Counted from the first letter of the stretch, positions 40,294 to 49,281 are shown. The stretch: DNA of 64,000 bases from Providencia stuartii (GCA_900455155.1 UGUC01000002.1:496001-560000), one strand, 5' to 3'. Translations and numbers: made by a program. Notes: generated by a model from the sequence alone, not told the origin.

Positions 40294-40421
40294 GGCACTG
40301 TTGCAAAGTTTTACTGAGATTAATTTCTCTACTATAGATTGTCATTCAGATGATCAAAAATCCAATATATTGTGGCTATAACGATTCATTTTTTATAAAA
40401 ATCAAACTTTGCAATAGTGCC
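40294..40421. mobile_element. 128-bp MITE-like element with IS6/IS26-type terminal repeats
   Basis: The left end GGCACTGTTGCAAAGTTT and the right end (reverse complement GGCACTATTGCAAAGTTT) are 18-bp inverted repeats with one mismatch, and their sequence is that of IS6-family (IS26 group) ends. The interior is AT-rich with no open frame. No matching 8-bp target duplication flanks it (GTTATATA left, AAAATAAT right). Either a non-autonomous derivative or a deletion remnant. Confidence 0.75.
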
Positions 40422-40603
40422 AAAATAATTAACTAAATATAAAATTTAGTTAATCTCTCCTTTATTACCCTAAATATGGGTTTAAGTTGTTTTTTATTTT
40501 TGTATATGGGCTGAAAAAATTATATTTATCTAAAAAAATTAATATGTCAGGTCGATTGATTTAGATATAATTGCCCATTTTTTGACTAAATGGGGAAACG
40601 TTC

Positions 40604-41152
40604 ATGTCCACTCGTAAGTATTTAACCCAACAGGAAATATCTCGACTTTTAGCTGCTTGTCATTTGTCGCGACATCCCGAACGTAATTCTTGCTTAATTT
40701 ATATGTGCTTTATACATGGTCTAAGGGCAAGCGAAGCCCTATCGCTAAAATTATCTGATCTTAACTTAGAAAGTAATGAGCTTTATGTACATCGTTTAAA
40801 GAATGGTTTTTCAGTTAATCACCCACTGATTGATGAAGAGATCCCTCTCATTAAAGCTTGGCTAAAAATTAGAAATACATGGAAAGGGAAAGAAAGTCAG
40901 TGGTTATTTTTATCTGAAAGAGGGACTGCCATGACTCGTCAGCGCTTTTATCAACTTTTTTCACGACTTGGTGAGCTAGCTGAACTAACTCTAGGTATTC
41001 ATCCCCACATGTTACGACATGCATGTGGTTATGCATTAGCGGATAGAGGCGCCGATACGCGTTTAATTCAGGATTATTTGGGGCACACGAATATACAACA
41101 TACCGTAAGATACACAGCAAGTAACCCAGCAAGATTTCGGGGAGTATGGTGA
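40604..41152 (+). CDS. FimB/MrpI-type tyrosine recombinase for fimbrial phase variation
   Basis: Short (182 aa) site-specific recombinase of the FimB/FimE/MrpI group, which inverts a promoter-bearing DNA segment. All catalytic residues are in place: Arg41 (GLRASEAL), Lys66, His135 and Arg138 (HPHMLRH), His161 (YLGHTNIQHT) and Tyr170 (VRYTASN). Like FimB it lacks the N-terminal core-binding domain of phage integrases. It ends 18 bp before the left repeat of the invertible element. It is intact and most like MrpI of Proteus MR/P fimbriae by context. Confidence 0.93.
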   Translation: MSTRKYLTQQEISRLLAACHLSRHPERNSCLIYMCFIHGLRASEALSLKLSDLNLESNELYVHRLKNGFSVNHPLIDEEIPLIKAWLKIRNTWKGKESQWLFLSERGTAMTRQRFYQLFSRLGELAELTLGIHPHMLRHACGYALADRGADTRLIQDYLGHTNIQHTVRYTASNPARFRGVW

Positions 41153-41170
41153 GATAAAGGCGTTAAAAGG

Positions 41171-41511
41171 GTTGTCAAAATGCACCAAATTGACAAACTT
41201 AATGAATTAGGTGCATCTTAAGCTAAATGAAAATACACGTCAAATACGTGGCGTGTAAATAACGCTATGTATATATTACTAAAAATAAGTACATTCCATT
41301 ATTAAAAGATCATTGAATTTATTAATTTTTTCACACGCTCAAGCTCTCCATAACACTTCAAACTTACACATTGTAATATTTTGAAATGTTTTATTTAGAA
41401 CAATCAACCGATAGTTTTAAAAATAAAAAATAAAATCAAGAATTTCAGTTAATTAATGAAATGTTTAACTATCAATATGCAACTGTTGTCAATTTGGTGC
41501 ATTTTGACAAC
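41171..41511. promoter_or_regulatory. Invertible element (phase switch) with 26-bp inverted repeats
   Basis: Perfect 26-bp inverted repeats at 41171-41196 and 41486-41511 bound a 289-bp AT-rich segment. Each repeat is built as TTGTCAA-N11-TTGACAA, two inverted 7-bp arms around an asymmetric spacer, the layout expected of a tyrosine recombinase crossover site. It lies between the recombinase and the fimbrial operon, like fimS of E. coli and the mrp switch of Proteus. Inversion would flip the internal promoter. Confidence 0.9.
41215..41243 (-). promoter_or_regulatory. Putative sigma-70 promoter inside the switch, facing left (OFF)
   Basis: On the minus strand, TTGACG (41238-41243) and TAAGAT (41215-41220) are separated by 17 bases, a 5/6 and 4/6 match to sigma-70 boxes. 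It points at the recombinase, away from the fimbrial genes. After inversion its -10 box would lie about 41462-41467, reading rightwards about 80 bases before the first gene at 41553. Inference from sequence only. Confidence 0.6.
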
Positions 41512-41552
41512 AGTTAAATTAGTAAATCATTCAGTTTCATGAGGAGGATTTT

Positions 41553-41867
41553 ATGCAATCTAACTTATCTCCTAAAGAAATTGTTGGGAGCAATATACAT
41601 AAAGCTCGCCGAGCTAAAGGGCTAAGTGGTTCTGAGTTAGCTGATTTACTTTTATGCTCTCAGCAACATGTTTCACGTATTGAGCGCGGAGTTATTCGAC
41701 TACACCTAGAGCAGATTAAGCAAATTGCGAACTCGCTTGATATTGATATTAATTGTTTATTAGATGGCGTTGGATTTCAAAATAACTCAATAAATTATAT
41801 CCATAATATGGAATGTTATTTTAAAGCTGAAGGATGGTTTTCTGGAACTAGTCAATTTATGAAATAG
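41553..41867 (+). CDS. XRE-family regulator, first of two after the switch
   Basis: 104 aa. GAGGAGGATT gives a strong ribosome-binding site. A helix-turn-helix of Cro/C1 type covers about residues 10-65 (IVGSNIHKARRAKGLSGSEL, LLLCSQQHVSRIERGV). A C-terminal tail of about 35 residues follows. As first gene after the switch it would be expressed with the fimbriae. MrpJ-like regulators in Proteus fimbrial operons repress flagella; a similar role here is inferred, not shown. Confidence 0.85.
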   Translation: MQSNLSPKEIVGSNIHKARRAKGLSGSELADLLLCSQQHVSRIERGVIRLHLEQIKQIANSLDIDINCLLDGVGFQNNSINYIHNMECYFKAEGWFSGTSQFMK

Positions 41868-41877
41868 GCTTAACCTT

Positions 41878-42108
41878 ATGTCAGGAAATATAATAAAACC
41901 AACATTTAATATTATTGTAGGAAAGAAAATAAAAAGATACAGAAAAGAAATGAATTTAACTGCTGAGGAGTTAGGGAGATATATCGGCGTAAGTCAGCAG
42001 CAAATTTCCCGTTATGAATCAGGAGTTAACCATATTAACATTGATTTTCTTTCTCAATTATCTGAGTTATTTAAAGTACCAATTCAAGTTTTCTTGATAG
42101 AAGACTAA
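41878..42108 (+). CDS. MrpJ-like XRE regulator
   Basis: 76 aa, almost all helix-turn-helix domain: VGKKIKRYRKEMNLTAEELG, RYIGVSQQQISRYESGVNHI, then FLSQLSELFKVPIQVFLIE. The SQQQISRYE recognition helix is typical of MrpJ and its relatives. It starts 10 bp after the previous gene, so the two are probably co-translated. In the Proteus mrp operon mrpJ is the last gene, whereas here two such genes come first. Confidence 0.85.
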   Translation: MSGNIIKPTFNIIVGKKIKRYRKEMNLTAEELGRYIGVSQQQISRYESGVNHINIDFLSQLSELFKVPIQVFLIED

Positions 42109-42139
42109 ATATGTTATTTTAATTATTAATAATTAAATT

Positions 42140-42185
42140 TTAATTTTTAGCATTTGATTTTTTTTAAATCAAATGCTAGTGCTCT
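42140..42185 (+). terminator. Hairpin between regulators and major pilin gene
   Basis: AGCATTTGATTT (near 42149) pairs with AAATCAAATGCT (near 42164-42175) around TTTTT. It lies between mrpJ-like gene and the pilin gene and may attenuate or process the transcript. No strong T-run follows. Confidence 0.5.
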
Positions 42186-42288
42186 GCTTTTTTCCAGTTC
42201 ATTGCAAATAGAGTGTCTGCAATGAGCAATGAGCAATAAAAATTGACACTCATTCTTTATTTAACAAAAAACATAGGACTTTATATTC

Positions 42289-42825
42289 ATGAAAATGAAA
42301 TCTATTGCAATGGCAACTTTTATGGCTCTGGGATTAGCTTCTGCAGCAAATGCAGCGGATCAAGGCCACGGTAAAATAACGTTCAAAGGCGCTATTATCG
42401 ATGCACCATGCTCAATCTCTCCTAACTCAATCGACCAAACAGTTGAATTAGGCCAAATTTCTAACATGGCATTAGTTGATGGCGGTAAATCAACTCCACG
42501 TCCATTCGAAATCACTTTAGATAATTGTGATATCACTAAACTGGCTAAAGGTGTTCAATTAACCTTTAGTGGTGCTGCTGCATCTTTCGACAATACCAAT
42601 AAAACACTGGGTATTGTTGGTACTGGTGCTGGCGCTGGTGTTCAGATCACTAATGGTAGCGGCAATGTGGTGACTTTAGGAACAGCTACACCATTCCAAC
42701 AAATTCAAAATGGTAACAACACACTGAATTTCGCTGCTTACTTAAAAGGTAATGGTGGCGATATCGACACTATCACTGCCGGTGACTTTAGCTCAGTAGC
42801 GGATTTCACTTTGTCTTACGAGTAA
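42289..42825 (+). CDS. Major fimbrial subunit (MrpA/FimA-type)
   Basis: 178 aa with a Sec signal peptide (MKMKSIAMATFMALGLASAANA). The mature pilin (DQGHGKITFKGAIIDAPCSI) has the two disulfide cysteines (APCSI and DNCDI), the donor-strand-accepting fold and the C-terminal aromatic pattern FTLSYE used for chaperone recognition. The strongly biased codon choice and position at the head of the structural genes mark it as the major rod subunit. Separated by 180 bp from the regulators, including an inverted repeat AGCATTTGATT / AATCAAATGCT that could limit read-through. Confidence 0.92.
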   Translation: MKMKSIAMATFMALGLASAANAADQGHGKITFKGAIIDAPCSISPNSIDQTVELGQISNMALVDGGKSTPRPFEITLDNCDITKLAKGVQLTFSGAAASFDNTNKTLGIVGTGAGAGVQITNGSGNVVTLGTATPFQQIQNGNNTLNFAAYLKGNGGDIDTITAGDFSSVADFTLSYE

Positions 42826-42892
42826 TTCATCTTGAGCCAACAAATTAATTTGTTGGTTCATTCCGACTGAATTGGGTGTAAGAGAGGAAGCA

Positions 42893-43429
42893 ATGAATCA
42901 TTCGATAACCAGTGGAGTGTTTTCATTGATCTTAAGTATAGGCACGTTGACTGCGGTATCAACTGCACATGCTCAAGGCTCAGTGAGTATGAATGGAAGC
43001 ATTATTGAAACAGCATGTGCAATTGATGTCGGCAGCCGTGATCAAACTATTGATATGGGAAGTATTGCACTGACTCAAATTCGCCGTGATGGACAAGGAC
43101 CGGCTCGCCCTTTTGTTATCCGATTAGTGAATTGTGTTCTTGAACGCCAAAATCCTGACAAACCGAATTGGCAATACTTTCGCGTAACATTCGATGGCCC
43201 CCATGACAGGGGGTTATTTGGTGTAAACGGACAAGCTCAAGGTGTTGGATTACAAATTCAACGTGAGGGAGATGGTGAAATTGCCATACCAGGCCAAGGA
43301 ATGTCAGTGAGCGCACTAACAGCTGGAACAAAAGATCTCACCTATCGGCTACGGTTGGTGGCGAATAACCGCCCATTGGTATCAGGCCAATACTACAGTC
43401 AATTACGCTTCAAACTGGATTATGAATAG
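42893..43429 (+). CDS. Minor fimbrial subunit (MrpB-like)
   Basis: 178 aa from ATG 42893 (MNHSITSGVFSLILSIG), with AGAGAGGA upstream; an earlier GTG adds seven residues without support. Signal peptide ending THAQ. Pilin features: GSIIETACAIDVGSRDQTID with the first Cys, second Cys in VNCVLE, and C-terminal LRFKLDYE. In this position Proteus encodes MrpB, proposed as the terminator that anchors the rod in the cell wall; that role here is inferred. Confidence 0.88.
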   Translation: MNHSITSGVFSLILSIGTLTAVSTAHAQGSVSMNGSIIETACAIDVGSRDQTIDMGSIALTQIRRDGQGPARPFVIRLVNCVLERQNPDKPNWQYFRVTFDGPHDRGLFGVNGQAQGVGLQIQREGDGEIAIPGQGMSVSALTAGTKDLTYRLRLVANNRPLVSGQYYSQLRFKLDYE

Positions 43430-43520
43430 TCGGCTCCTCTTATAAATGAAACTCCCTTTGTAGGATGAGCTTCGTGAGCGAAATGACATTACGGATAAAA
43501 GAACGCAAAAGAAGGTCGAG

Positions 43521-46193
43521 ATGATGACCCTGAATTTCATTCACACGCCTGTGTTACAGATAACTCGGCCTTGCAGATTAGGGCTTTTAGTCGCGTTGGC
43601 TATTAGCTTTGGTGGTCACGCATCCGATATTACATTTAATATGGATATGCTAGACGTCAATGATCGTAACAACATTGATCTAAGCCAATTTGCGCGTCCA
43701 GGCTATCTCATGCCTGGTGAATACAGTTTTACGGTCTTCTTAAACAAGCAAAGCATGCCGGAAGAAACTGTCTTTTACTATGCACCTGAAGGTGAGTCGA
43801 ATGAAAGCCTCCCTTGCCTGAGCCCTGCTTTAGTTGAAAAATTCGGTATCAAACCTGAATTGATGTCGACATTGAAGTGGTGGCACGAAGGACAGTGTTT
43901 ATCACTTGAAAGTTTACCCGGAACTGAAGTTAAAGCCGACCTTGCGACTTCGGCTATGTATATTAGTTTGCCGCAAGCCTACCTCGAATATACCGCTGAG
44001 AATTGGGATCCTCCTGCACGCTGGGAAGAAGGATTACCCGGCGCATTGTTTGATTACAACTTAAATGCACAAGTGGGCCAACAAACCCGCTCAGGACAAC
44101 AAACTAACTACAGTACCAGCGGTAATGGGGTTGCTGGTGTTAACTTGGGTGCTTGGCGTGTTCGTGCTGACTGGCAAATGCGTATTGATAAGCAACAAGG
44201 GCAAAGCACGACCACATCACTAGATTGGACTCGTTATTATGTCTACCGAGCAATCAAATCCTTAGGCGCAAAACTCACCTTAGGTGAGGATTATTTAACC
44301 TCTGATATTTTTGATAGTTTCAGGTTTACAGGGCTTAGCCTGATTACCGATACCAATATGCTACCACCTAATCTACGTGGATACGCACCAGAAATTACTG
44401 GGGTAGCAAAAAGTAATGCAACCGTCATCGTGAGCCAACAAGGACGCATTATTTATCAAACTCAAGTCGCTGCGGGCCCATTTCGTATCCAAGACCTAAA
44501 TGATGCATTAGCTGGGCAAATCGATGTTGAAGTTAAAGAACAAGACGGCTCAACACAGAATTTCACTGTAAATACTGCAAGTGTTCCGTATTTAACACGC
44601 CCGGGGCAACTGCGTTACAAATTAGCCGCAGGGCGCCCAACAAATTGGCGCCATCATGTTAGTGGCGATACCTTTGCAAGTGGCGAATTCTCTTGGGGGG
44701 GTTAACAACGGCTGGTCACTGTATGGTGGTGGAATTGGTGCAGAAAACTATGCATCCGCGGCTATAGGGATTGGTCGTGACTTAATGGTATTCGGTGCAT
44801 TGTCATTTGATGTCACTCATGCTCGGGCGCATTTAACCAACTTAAGTGGTATTGACGATAAAACGTATCGTGGGGAGCTCGTATCGTTTAAGTTACTCTA
44901 AACGTTTTGATACCTATAACAGCCAAGTGACATTTGCAGGATATCGATTCTCTGAGCAAGGTTTTATGAGTATGTCTGAGTATTTGGATGCGCAGGAAAC
45001 AGGTGCTCGCCAATACAACAGCAAAGAAATGTATACCATCTCTTATAACCAACAGTTTTCAGAGTTAGGGCTGGAGTGCGTTCATCAATTATTACCATCA
45101 AACCTATTGGGATCAACCCGATAACGACCGCTATAGTATTTCGTTAGCGCGCTATTTTGATATTGGTAAATGGAAGAATCTTAGCCTCAACTTGACGGCC
45201 TATCGAAATCGTTATCGTGAAAGTAATGATGATGGCGTATATGCGTCACTCACAGTGCCTTGGGGTGAAAAAAGCTCCGTTAGTTATAACAGTAGTTGGG
45301 ATAAAAATGATAACTCACAGCGTGTGAGTTACTACAGTACCATCGATGAGAGAAATAACTATCAGCTAAGTACCGGATGGGCGCGTTCAGGTGCGCTCGT
45401 GAGTGGCTATTACACTCATCAGGGAGACTTAGCACAGCTCAACGCAAACGCAACTTACCAACAAGACCGTTATCGATCTGCAGGGTTCTCTTTGCAAGGT
45501 GGTTTCACCGCAACAGAGAAAGGTGCCGTACTACATCGTGGTAGTCAAATTGGTGGTACTCGCATATTTGTTGATACCGATGGTGTGCCTAATATCCCAT
45601 TACGTGGTTACGGCTCCATTGTACGTACCAACCGCTTTGGACAAGCCGTTATTAGTGACGTGAATAGCTATTACCGCAACCAAATTAGCGTTGATTTGAA
45701 TGCATTACCAGATGAAGCACAAGTGTCTCAATCTATAAAGCAAGGCACTTTAACAGAAGGGGCAATTGGCTACCGTCAATTTGATGTTGTCGCAGGAAAT
45801 AGTGCGATGGCGTTGTTAAGGCTATCGGACAATAGTACACCACCTTTCGGAGCAATAGTCTTAAACGGTCGTGGTCAGCAAGTCGGTATGGTGGGTGATG
45901 ATGGAAATACCTATCTCACTGGTTTAAATGCAAAAGATACCTTGCAAGTTCGTTGGGATGACCAAGTGCAGTGTGAAATCACACTCCCTAATACCTTGCC
46001 AGAAGATGATTATTTACAGGCAAGCTGGTTACTACCGTGCCACAAACCGGGAGCAAAAGCCGCATCGCCAGCGACCATAAAGACACAATCAGCCAGTCGT
46101 GCATTAGAAGCAATGCCGAAAACAGCAGAACTTGTTGTGCCTGTTGTTGAAAGAACGGCGCCAAAGGAACTAAGTCGCTGGTTACAAAAATAA
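43521..46193 (+). CDS. Outer-membrane fimbrial usher (MrpC/FimD-type), frameshifted
   Basis: Usher that forms the outer-membrane pore and assembles pilins delivered by the chaperone. Signal peptide ends GGHAS. N-terminal domain: DITFNMDMLDVNDRNNIDLSQFARPGYLMPGEY. The 24-strand barrel and plug follow (DSFRFTGLSLITDTNMLP, RGYAPEITGVAKSNATVIV), and C-terminal domains end in LPCHKP. Three extra Gs, near 44692-44701 (a seven-G run), 44873 and 45074, split it into four frames. Removing them gives 889 aa, a normal usher length. Confidence 0.93.
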
Positions 46194-46250
46194 TAAAAAT
46201 GGTGGTACGCAAAGAGCGATGAGTGTTCCTTAACCATAGAAGATAACAAT

Positions 46251-47039
46251 ATGATGAATAACATGATGAAAAACAAATTGATGAACAAAAAAAATGCCCA
46301 TAGAGCAGTATTCGCATTGGCTAGCGTTGTGTTGACTTCAACAACGCTATCTTCTGCTCAAGCAGCAGTTGCCTTAGACAGAACTCGAGCGATTATTACA
46401 GGAGACGAAAAATCGATCAGTTTAAATATCAGTAATGAAAACAAACAATTACCTTATCTCGCTCAAGGTTGGGTGGAGAATGAGAAAGGTGAAAAAATAA
46501 GCGACCCATTTACGGTATTGCCACCGGTGCAGCGTGTTGAACCAGGGGCAAAAAGCCAAATCAAAATCCAAGCGCTGCCAAGTGCTGCTGCACTGCCGCA
46601 AGACAGAGAATCCGTGTATTACTTTAATTTGCGTGAGATTCCACCAAAAAGTGATAAGCCCAATACACTGCAACTGGCGTTACAGACACGTATCAAATTG
46701 TTTTATAGACCGAAAGCAATCATTCCGACACGTGAGCAAATGGATAACCCATGGCAGGAAAAAGTAACTCTTACGCGTCAGGGTAACCAGTATACGATTA
46801 ATAACCCAACTGCCTATTACGTTTCTTTTGTCGATGCTGTTCCCAACAAAAATGGACAAACGGTCACAGGGTTTGAGCCAGTGATGGTGGCACCAAAAAG
46901 CAGCAAAGCACTGAACGTCAGTGCAGACGCATTAGGTAATAAACCTGTGCTGACCTATATCAATGATTACGGTGGTCGTCCAACACTGTCGTTTACATGT
47001 CAGGGAAATAGCTGCCATGTGGTACCTGAAAAAAAATAG
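46251..47039 (+). CDS. Periplasmic fimbrial chaperone (MrpD/FimC-type)
   Basis: 262 aa. Signal peptide ends SSAQA. Two immunoglobulin-like domains: the first with VALDRTRAIITGDEKSISLN, the conserved YLAQGWVENEKG and the chaperone signature YYFNLREIPP; the second with LFYRPKAIIP (the lysine/arginine that binds pilin C-termini) and a C-terminal disulfide (FTCQGNSCHV). It stabilises subunits by donor-strand complementation and brings them to the usher. Order after usher is as in mrp. Confidence 0.92.
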   Translation: MMNNMMKNKLMNKKNAHRAVFALASVVLTSTTLSSAQAAVALDRTRAIITGDEKSISLNISNENKQLPYLAQGWVENEKGEKISDPFTVLPPVQRVEPGAKSQIKIQALPSAAALPQDRESVYYFNLREIPPKSDKPNTLQLALQTRIKLFYRPKAIIPTREQMDNPWQEKVTLTRQGNQYTINNPTAYYVSFVDAVPNKNGQTVTGFEPVMVAPKSSKALNVSADALGNKPVLTYINDYGGRPTLSFTCQGNSCHVVPEKK

Positions 47040-47078
47040 ACTGATTTGAAATGCGCGATGAGATAGCAGGAGAATATC

Positions 47079-47687
47079 ATGACAAACACAAGCAGGATGC
47101 TCCGTTATGTGGGCTTAGGAAGTTTAGCGCTGAATTTATTCAGTAACATGGCGATGGGAACAGCCCTAAATAAAGTTGATAACTGGGATGTAGATGGTTC
47201 ACATGGCACGCTATATGTCCATGGAGCCTTGACGGAAAGTGCTTGTCGTTTAGCAATGTTATCAGCATATCAAACTATTAATTTAGGTACTGTGGGAACA
47301 GGACAGCTTCAGCATGTCGGGCAAACAGGTAACCCTGTTGCGATTGAGCTGCGTTTAGAGGATTGTTTAAGTGGTGAAAGCCGCAGCCGCACTGCACAGG
47401 GGAATCTTTTGTGGAGCCAACAAATGCCGTCAATGAAGGTCCGCTTTTTGGCTCCTATAGATATTCAAGACCCGCGCTTGGCAGCTGTTATCGGTGTTCA
47501 GGGGATTGGCCTGCAATTAAGTGATGCAGCGGGTTCACCAATTAACTTAGGTGAGTACAGTACACCACAGTTGGTTTCACCTGGGCAAAACCAATTAACT
47601 TACTATGTAACGCCAGTACGTACCTCTGCTCAACTAAATGCTGGAGCTTATCAGGCGTTAATTAGATTTCAGGTAAGTTATGAATAG
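47079..47687 (+). CDS. Minor fimbrial subunit (MrpE-like position)
   Basis: 202 aa, slightly long for a pilin. AGGAG lies 6 bases before the ATG. N-terminal hydrophobic segment (LGSLALNLFSNMAMG). Pilin fold: HGTLYVHGALTESACRLAML, second Cys in LEDCLSGES, C-terminal LIRFQVSYE. It carries an insertion around RSRTAQGNLLWSQQMPSM. Probably an adaptor or initiating subunit. Its stop overlaps the preferred region of the next gene's ribosome-binding site. Confidence 0.85.
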   Translation: MTNTSRMLRYVGLGSLALNLFSNMAMGTALNKVDNWDVDGSHGTLYVHGALTESACRLAMLSAYQTINLGTVGTGQLQHVGQTGNPVAIELRLEDCLSGESRSRTAQGNLLWSQQMPSMKVRFLAPIDIQDPRLAAVIGVQGIGLQLSDAAGSPINLGEYSTPQLVSPGQNQLTYYVTPVRTSAQLNAGAYQALIRFQVSYE

Positions 47688-47697
47688 GAGCATGGAG

Positions 47698-48234
47698 ATG
47701 AGAGGAGCTTATTTTTTTACTATAGGCTTGAAAGCGTGTGTTCTAGCTGAGGTAATTCTCTTTGGTACTCTGATTTCACTCAGCTTTTCTTACAATGCTA
47801 TCGCTGCAAATCTAAGCTCTAATATCCAAATTCGCGTGACGGTATACGGTGAGCCGGAATGTACCCTTGGCGGTGCAACAACGACCTCTGTAGATTTTGG
47901 CGATATACATCAGGCAAAGATTGATGGTGCTTATGGGCGCTCACCTATTAATTATAACTTGATATGTAATGGCTTATATAAGAATACATTAAAGATGACG
48001 CTGAAATGGACTGATAGGCAAATTAATGGTGAGTCATCCGTGACGACCAATCTCCCGAATTTAGGTATTGCCATTTACCGTGATGGAACCCGCCTTAGTA
48101 ATGGTGCGACATTCAATTTTAATTATGGGAGTTCGCCTGCTTTGTATGCCGTCCCTGTTAAACCTACAGGCGTAAACTTAACATCAGGTGGGGATTTTAC
48201 GGGCAATCTCACGATGGTATTGGATTACCAATAG
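47698..48234 (+). CDS. Minor fimbrial subunit
   Basis: 178 aa from ATG 47698 (MRGAYFFTIGLKACVL), chosen because ATAGGAGC lies 8-9 bases upstream; ATG 47680, overlapping the previous gene, is the alternative. Signal peptide ends AIAAN. Contains VTVYGEPECTLGGATTTSVDFGD with the first Cys and YNLICNGL with the second. C-terminus LTMVLDYQ. Resembles the MrpF/MrpG group of tip-proximal subunits. Confidence 0.85.
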   Translation: MRGAYFFTIGLKACVLAEVILFGTLISLSFSYNAIAANLSSNIQIRVTVYGEPECTLGGATTTSVDFGDIHQAKIDGAYGRSPINYNLICNGLYKNTLKMTLKWTDRQINGESSVTTNLPNLGIAIYRDGTRLSNGATFNFNYGSSPALYAVPVKPTGVNLTSGGDFTGNLTMVLDYQ

Positions 48235-48244
48235 GATGATATCA

Positions 48245-48742
48245 ATGAAATTATTCCGTTATCTTCTCTCGGTCTGCATGATTCTTAGCCTGTTTAGCCA
48301 AAGCCAAGCAGCAACACTTGGTATCCAGCTAAAAGGTCGATTATTGGTGACACCGCCTGTGTGCATTTTGAATAACAACCAGCAAGAAACTATACATTTT
48401 GGCGATATATTGCTTCCACGTATCGATGGAGTTCAATACAAGCGTACTGTACCAATGAGACTCAGCTGCACAAATCTAGCGAAAAACGCTATAAAGCTCA
48501 CGCTTGTCGGCGATGGAACATCATTTAATAGCAATGGCGCATTAAAAACGAGTAACCCAAAACTCGGGCTTTCCTTTTATGTGAACAATGCTAAGCAAGT
48601 TATTAACCAGCCTTTCAATGTGTTATATACAGCGCTGCCAACCTTGGAGGTTGCTCCAGTAAAAAACAGTGATGCCAATTTTACGAATACCGATGGCGGA
48701 TTTTTTACAGCGCTGGCAACACTGAAAATTGAGTATCAGTGA
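48245..48742 (+). CDS. Minor fimbrial subunit
   Basis: 165 aa. The start ATG 48245 (MKLFRYLLSVCMILSLFSQS) is preceded by AGGATG and begins a clear signal peptide ending SQAA. Pilin features: GRLLVTPPVCILNNNQQETIHFGD, RLSCTNLAKN and LATLKIEYQ. It is a paralogue of the preceding and following genes, sharing the pattern PPVC...FGD...I.G..Y...VP, so the tip subunits probably arose by duplication. Confidence 0.85.
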   Translation: MKLFRYLLSVCMILSLFSQSQAATLGIQLKGRLLVTPPVCILNNNQQETIHFGDILLPRIDGVQYKRTVPMRLSCTNLAKNAIKLTLVGDGTSFNSNGALKTSNPKLGLSFYVNNAKQVINQPFNVLYTALPTLEVAPVKNSDANFTNTDGGFFTALATLKIEYQ

Positions 48743-49263
48743 GAATGATTATGTGGAATAACAATCAAATTAAGCATTGGATGGCAGGATTTATAATGGT
48801 GATGTCCATATCTTCAGCGCAAGCAAATTGGGCTTGGGCATTTGATGGCACGTTAATTATTCCTCCTGTTTGCCAATTAAGCCATGACGACCCGATAAAA
48901 GTTTCATTTGGTAAAGTCGGTGTACGAAAAATCAATGGTACCGCCTTCAAGCAACCTATTCCTTTTCAATTAAATTGTGTTGGCGATATGACACAACCGT
49001 GGGATATCAGCTTGATATTCGGAGGAACACCTGCGGGAAGTGGATTTGATAATGCGACATTAAGAACGGTGACACCGTTGAATAATGGCAAATTAGGAAT
49101 TCAAATTCAGAAAAATGGCCAACCTCAACCATTGAATGAACCCTTTTTGATTAATGCGGCTTCACTACCATCCCTTTCAGCAGTTCCTGTCATGCGATCA
49201 GGAAGCGAGCTCGTAGGGGATAATTTTACTGCATCAGGCACGTTAACCATTATTTTTGAATAG
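48739..49263 (+). CDS. Minor fimbrial subunit (MrpG-like)
   Basis: 174 aa from GTG 48739, which overlaps the previous stop (GTGA); ATG 48745 or 48751 are alternatives. Signal peptide ends SSAQA. Pilin segment FDGTLIIPPVCQLSHDDPIK, second Cys in FQLNCVGDM, C-terminus TLTIIFE. Related to the two genes before it. Overlap indicates translational coupling within the operon. Confidence 0.84.
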   Translation: MRMIMWNNNQIKHWMAGFIMVMSISSAQANWAWAFDGTLIIPPVCQLSHDDPIKVSFGKVGVRKINGTAFKQPIPFQLNCVGDMTQPWDISLIFGGTPAGSGFDNATLRTVTPLNNGKLGIQIQKNGQPQPLNEPFLINAASLPSLSAVPVMRSGSELVGDNFTASGTLTIIFE

Positions 49264-49281
49264 GAGGCGGCAGTCATAACT

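Noticed and set aside
40294..40421. Complete IS26 copy
   Set aside because: Only the terminal repeats are present; there is no transposase gene and no target duplication.
1..46193. Programmed frameshifting or pseudogenisation as explanation for the split genes
   Set aside because: No slippery-sequence plus structure pattern is shared, all shifts have the same sign, unrelated genes including fabA are hit, and corrected lengths match homologues.
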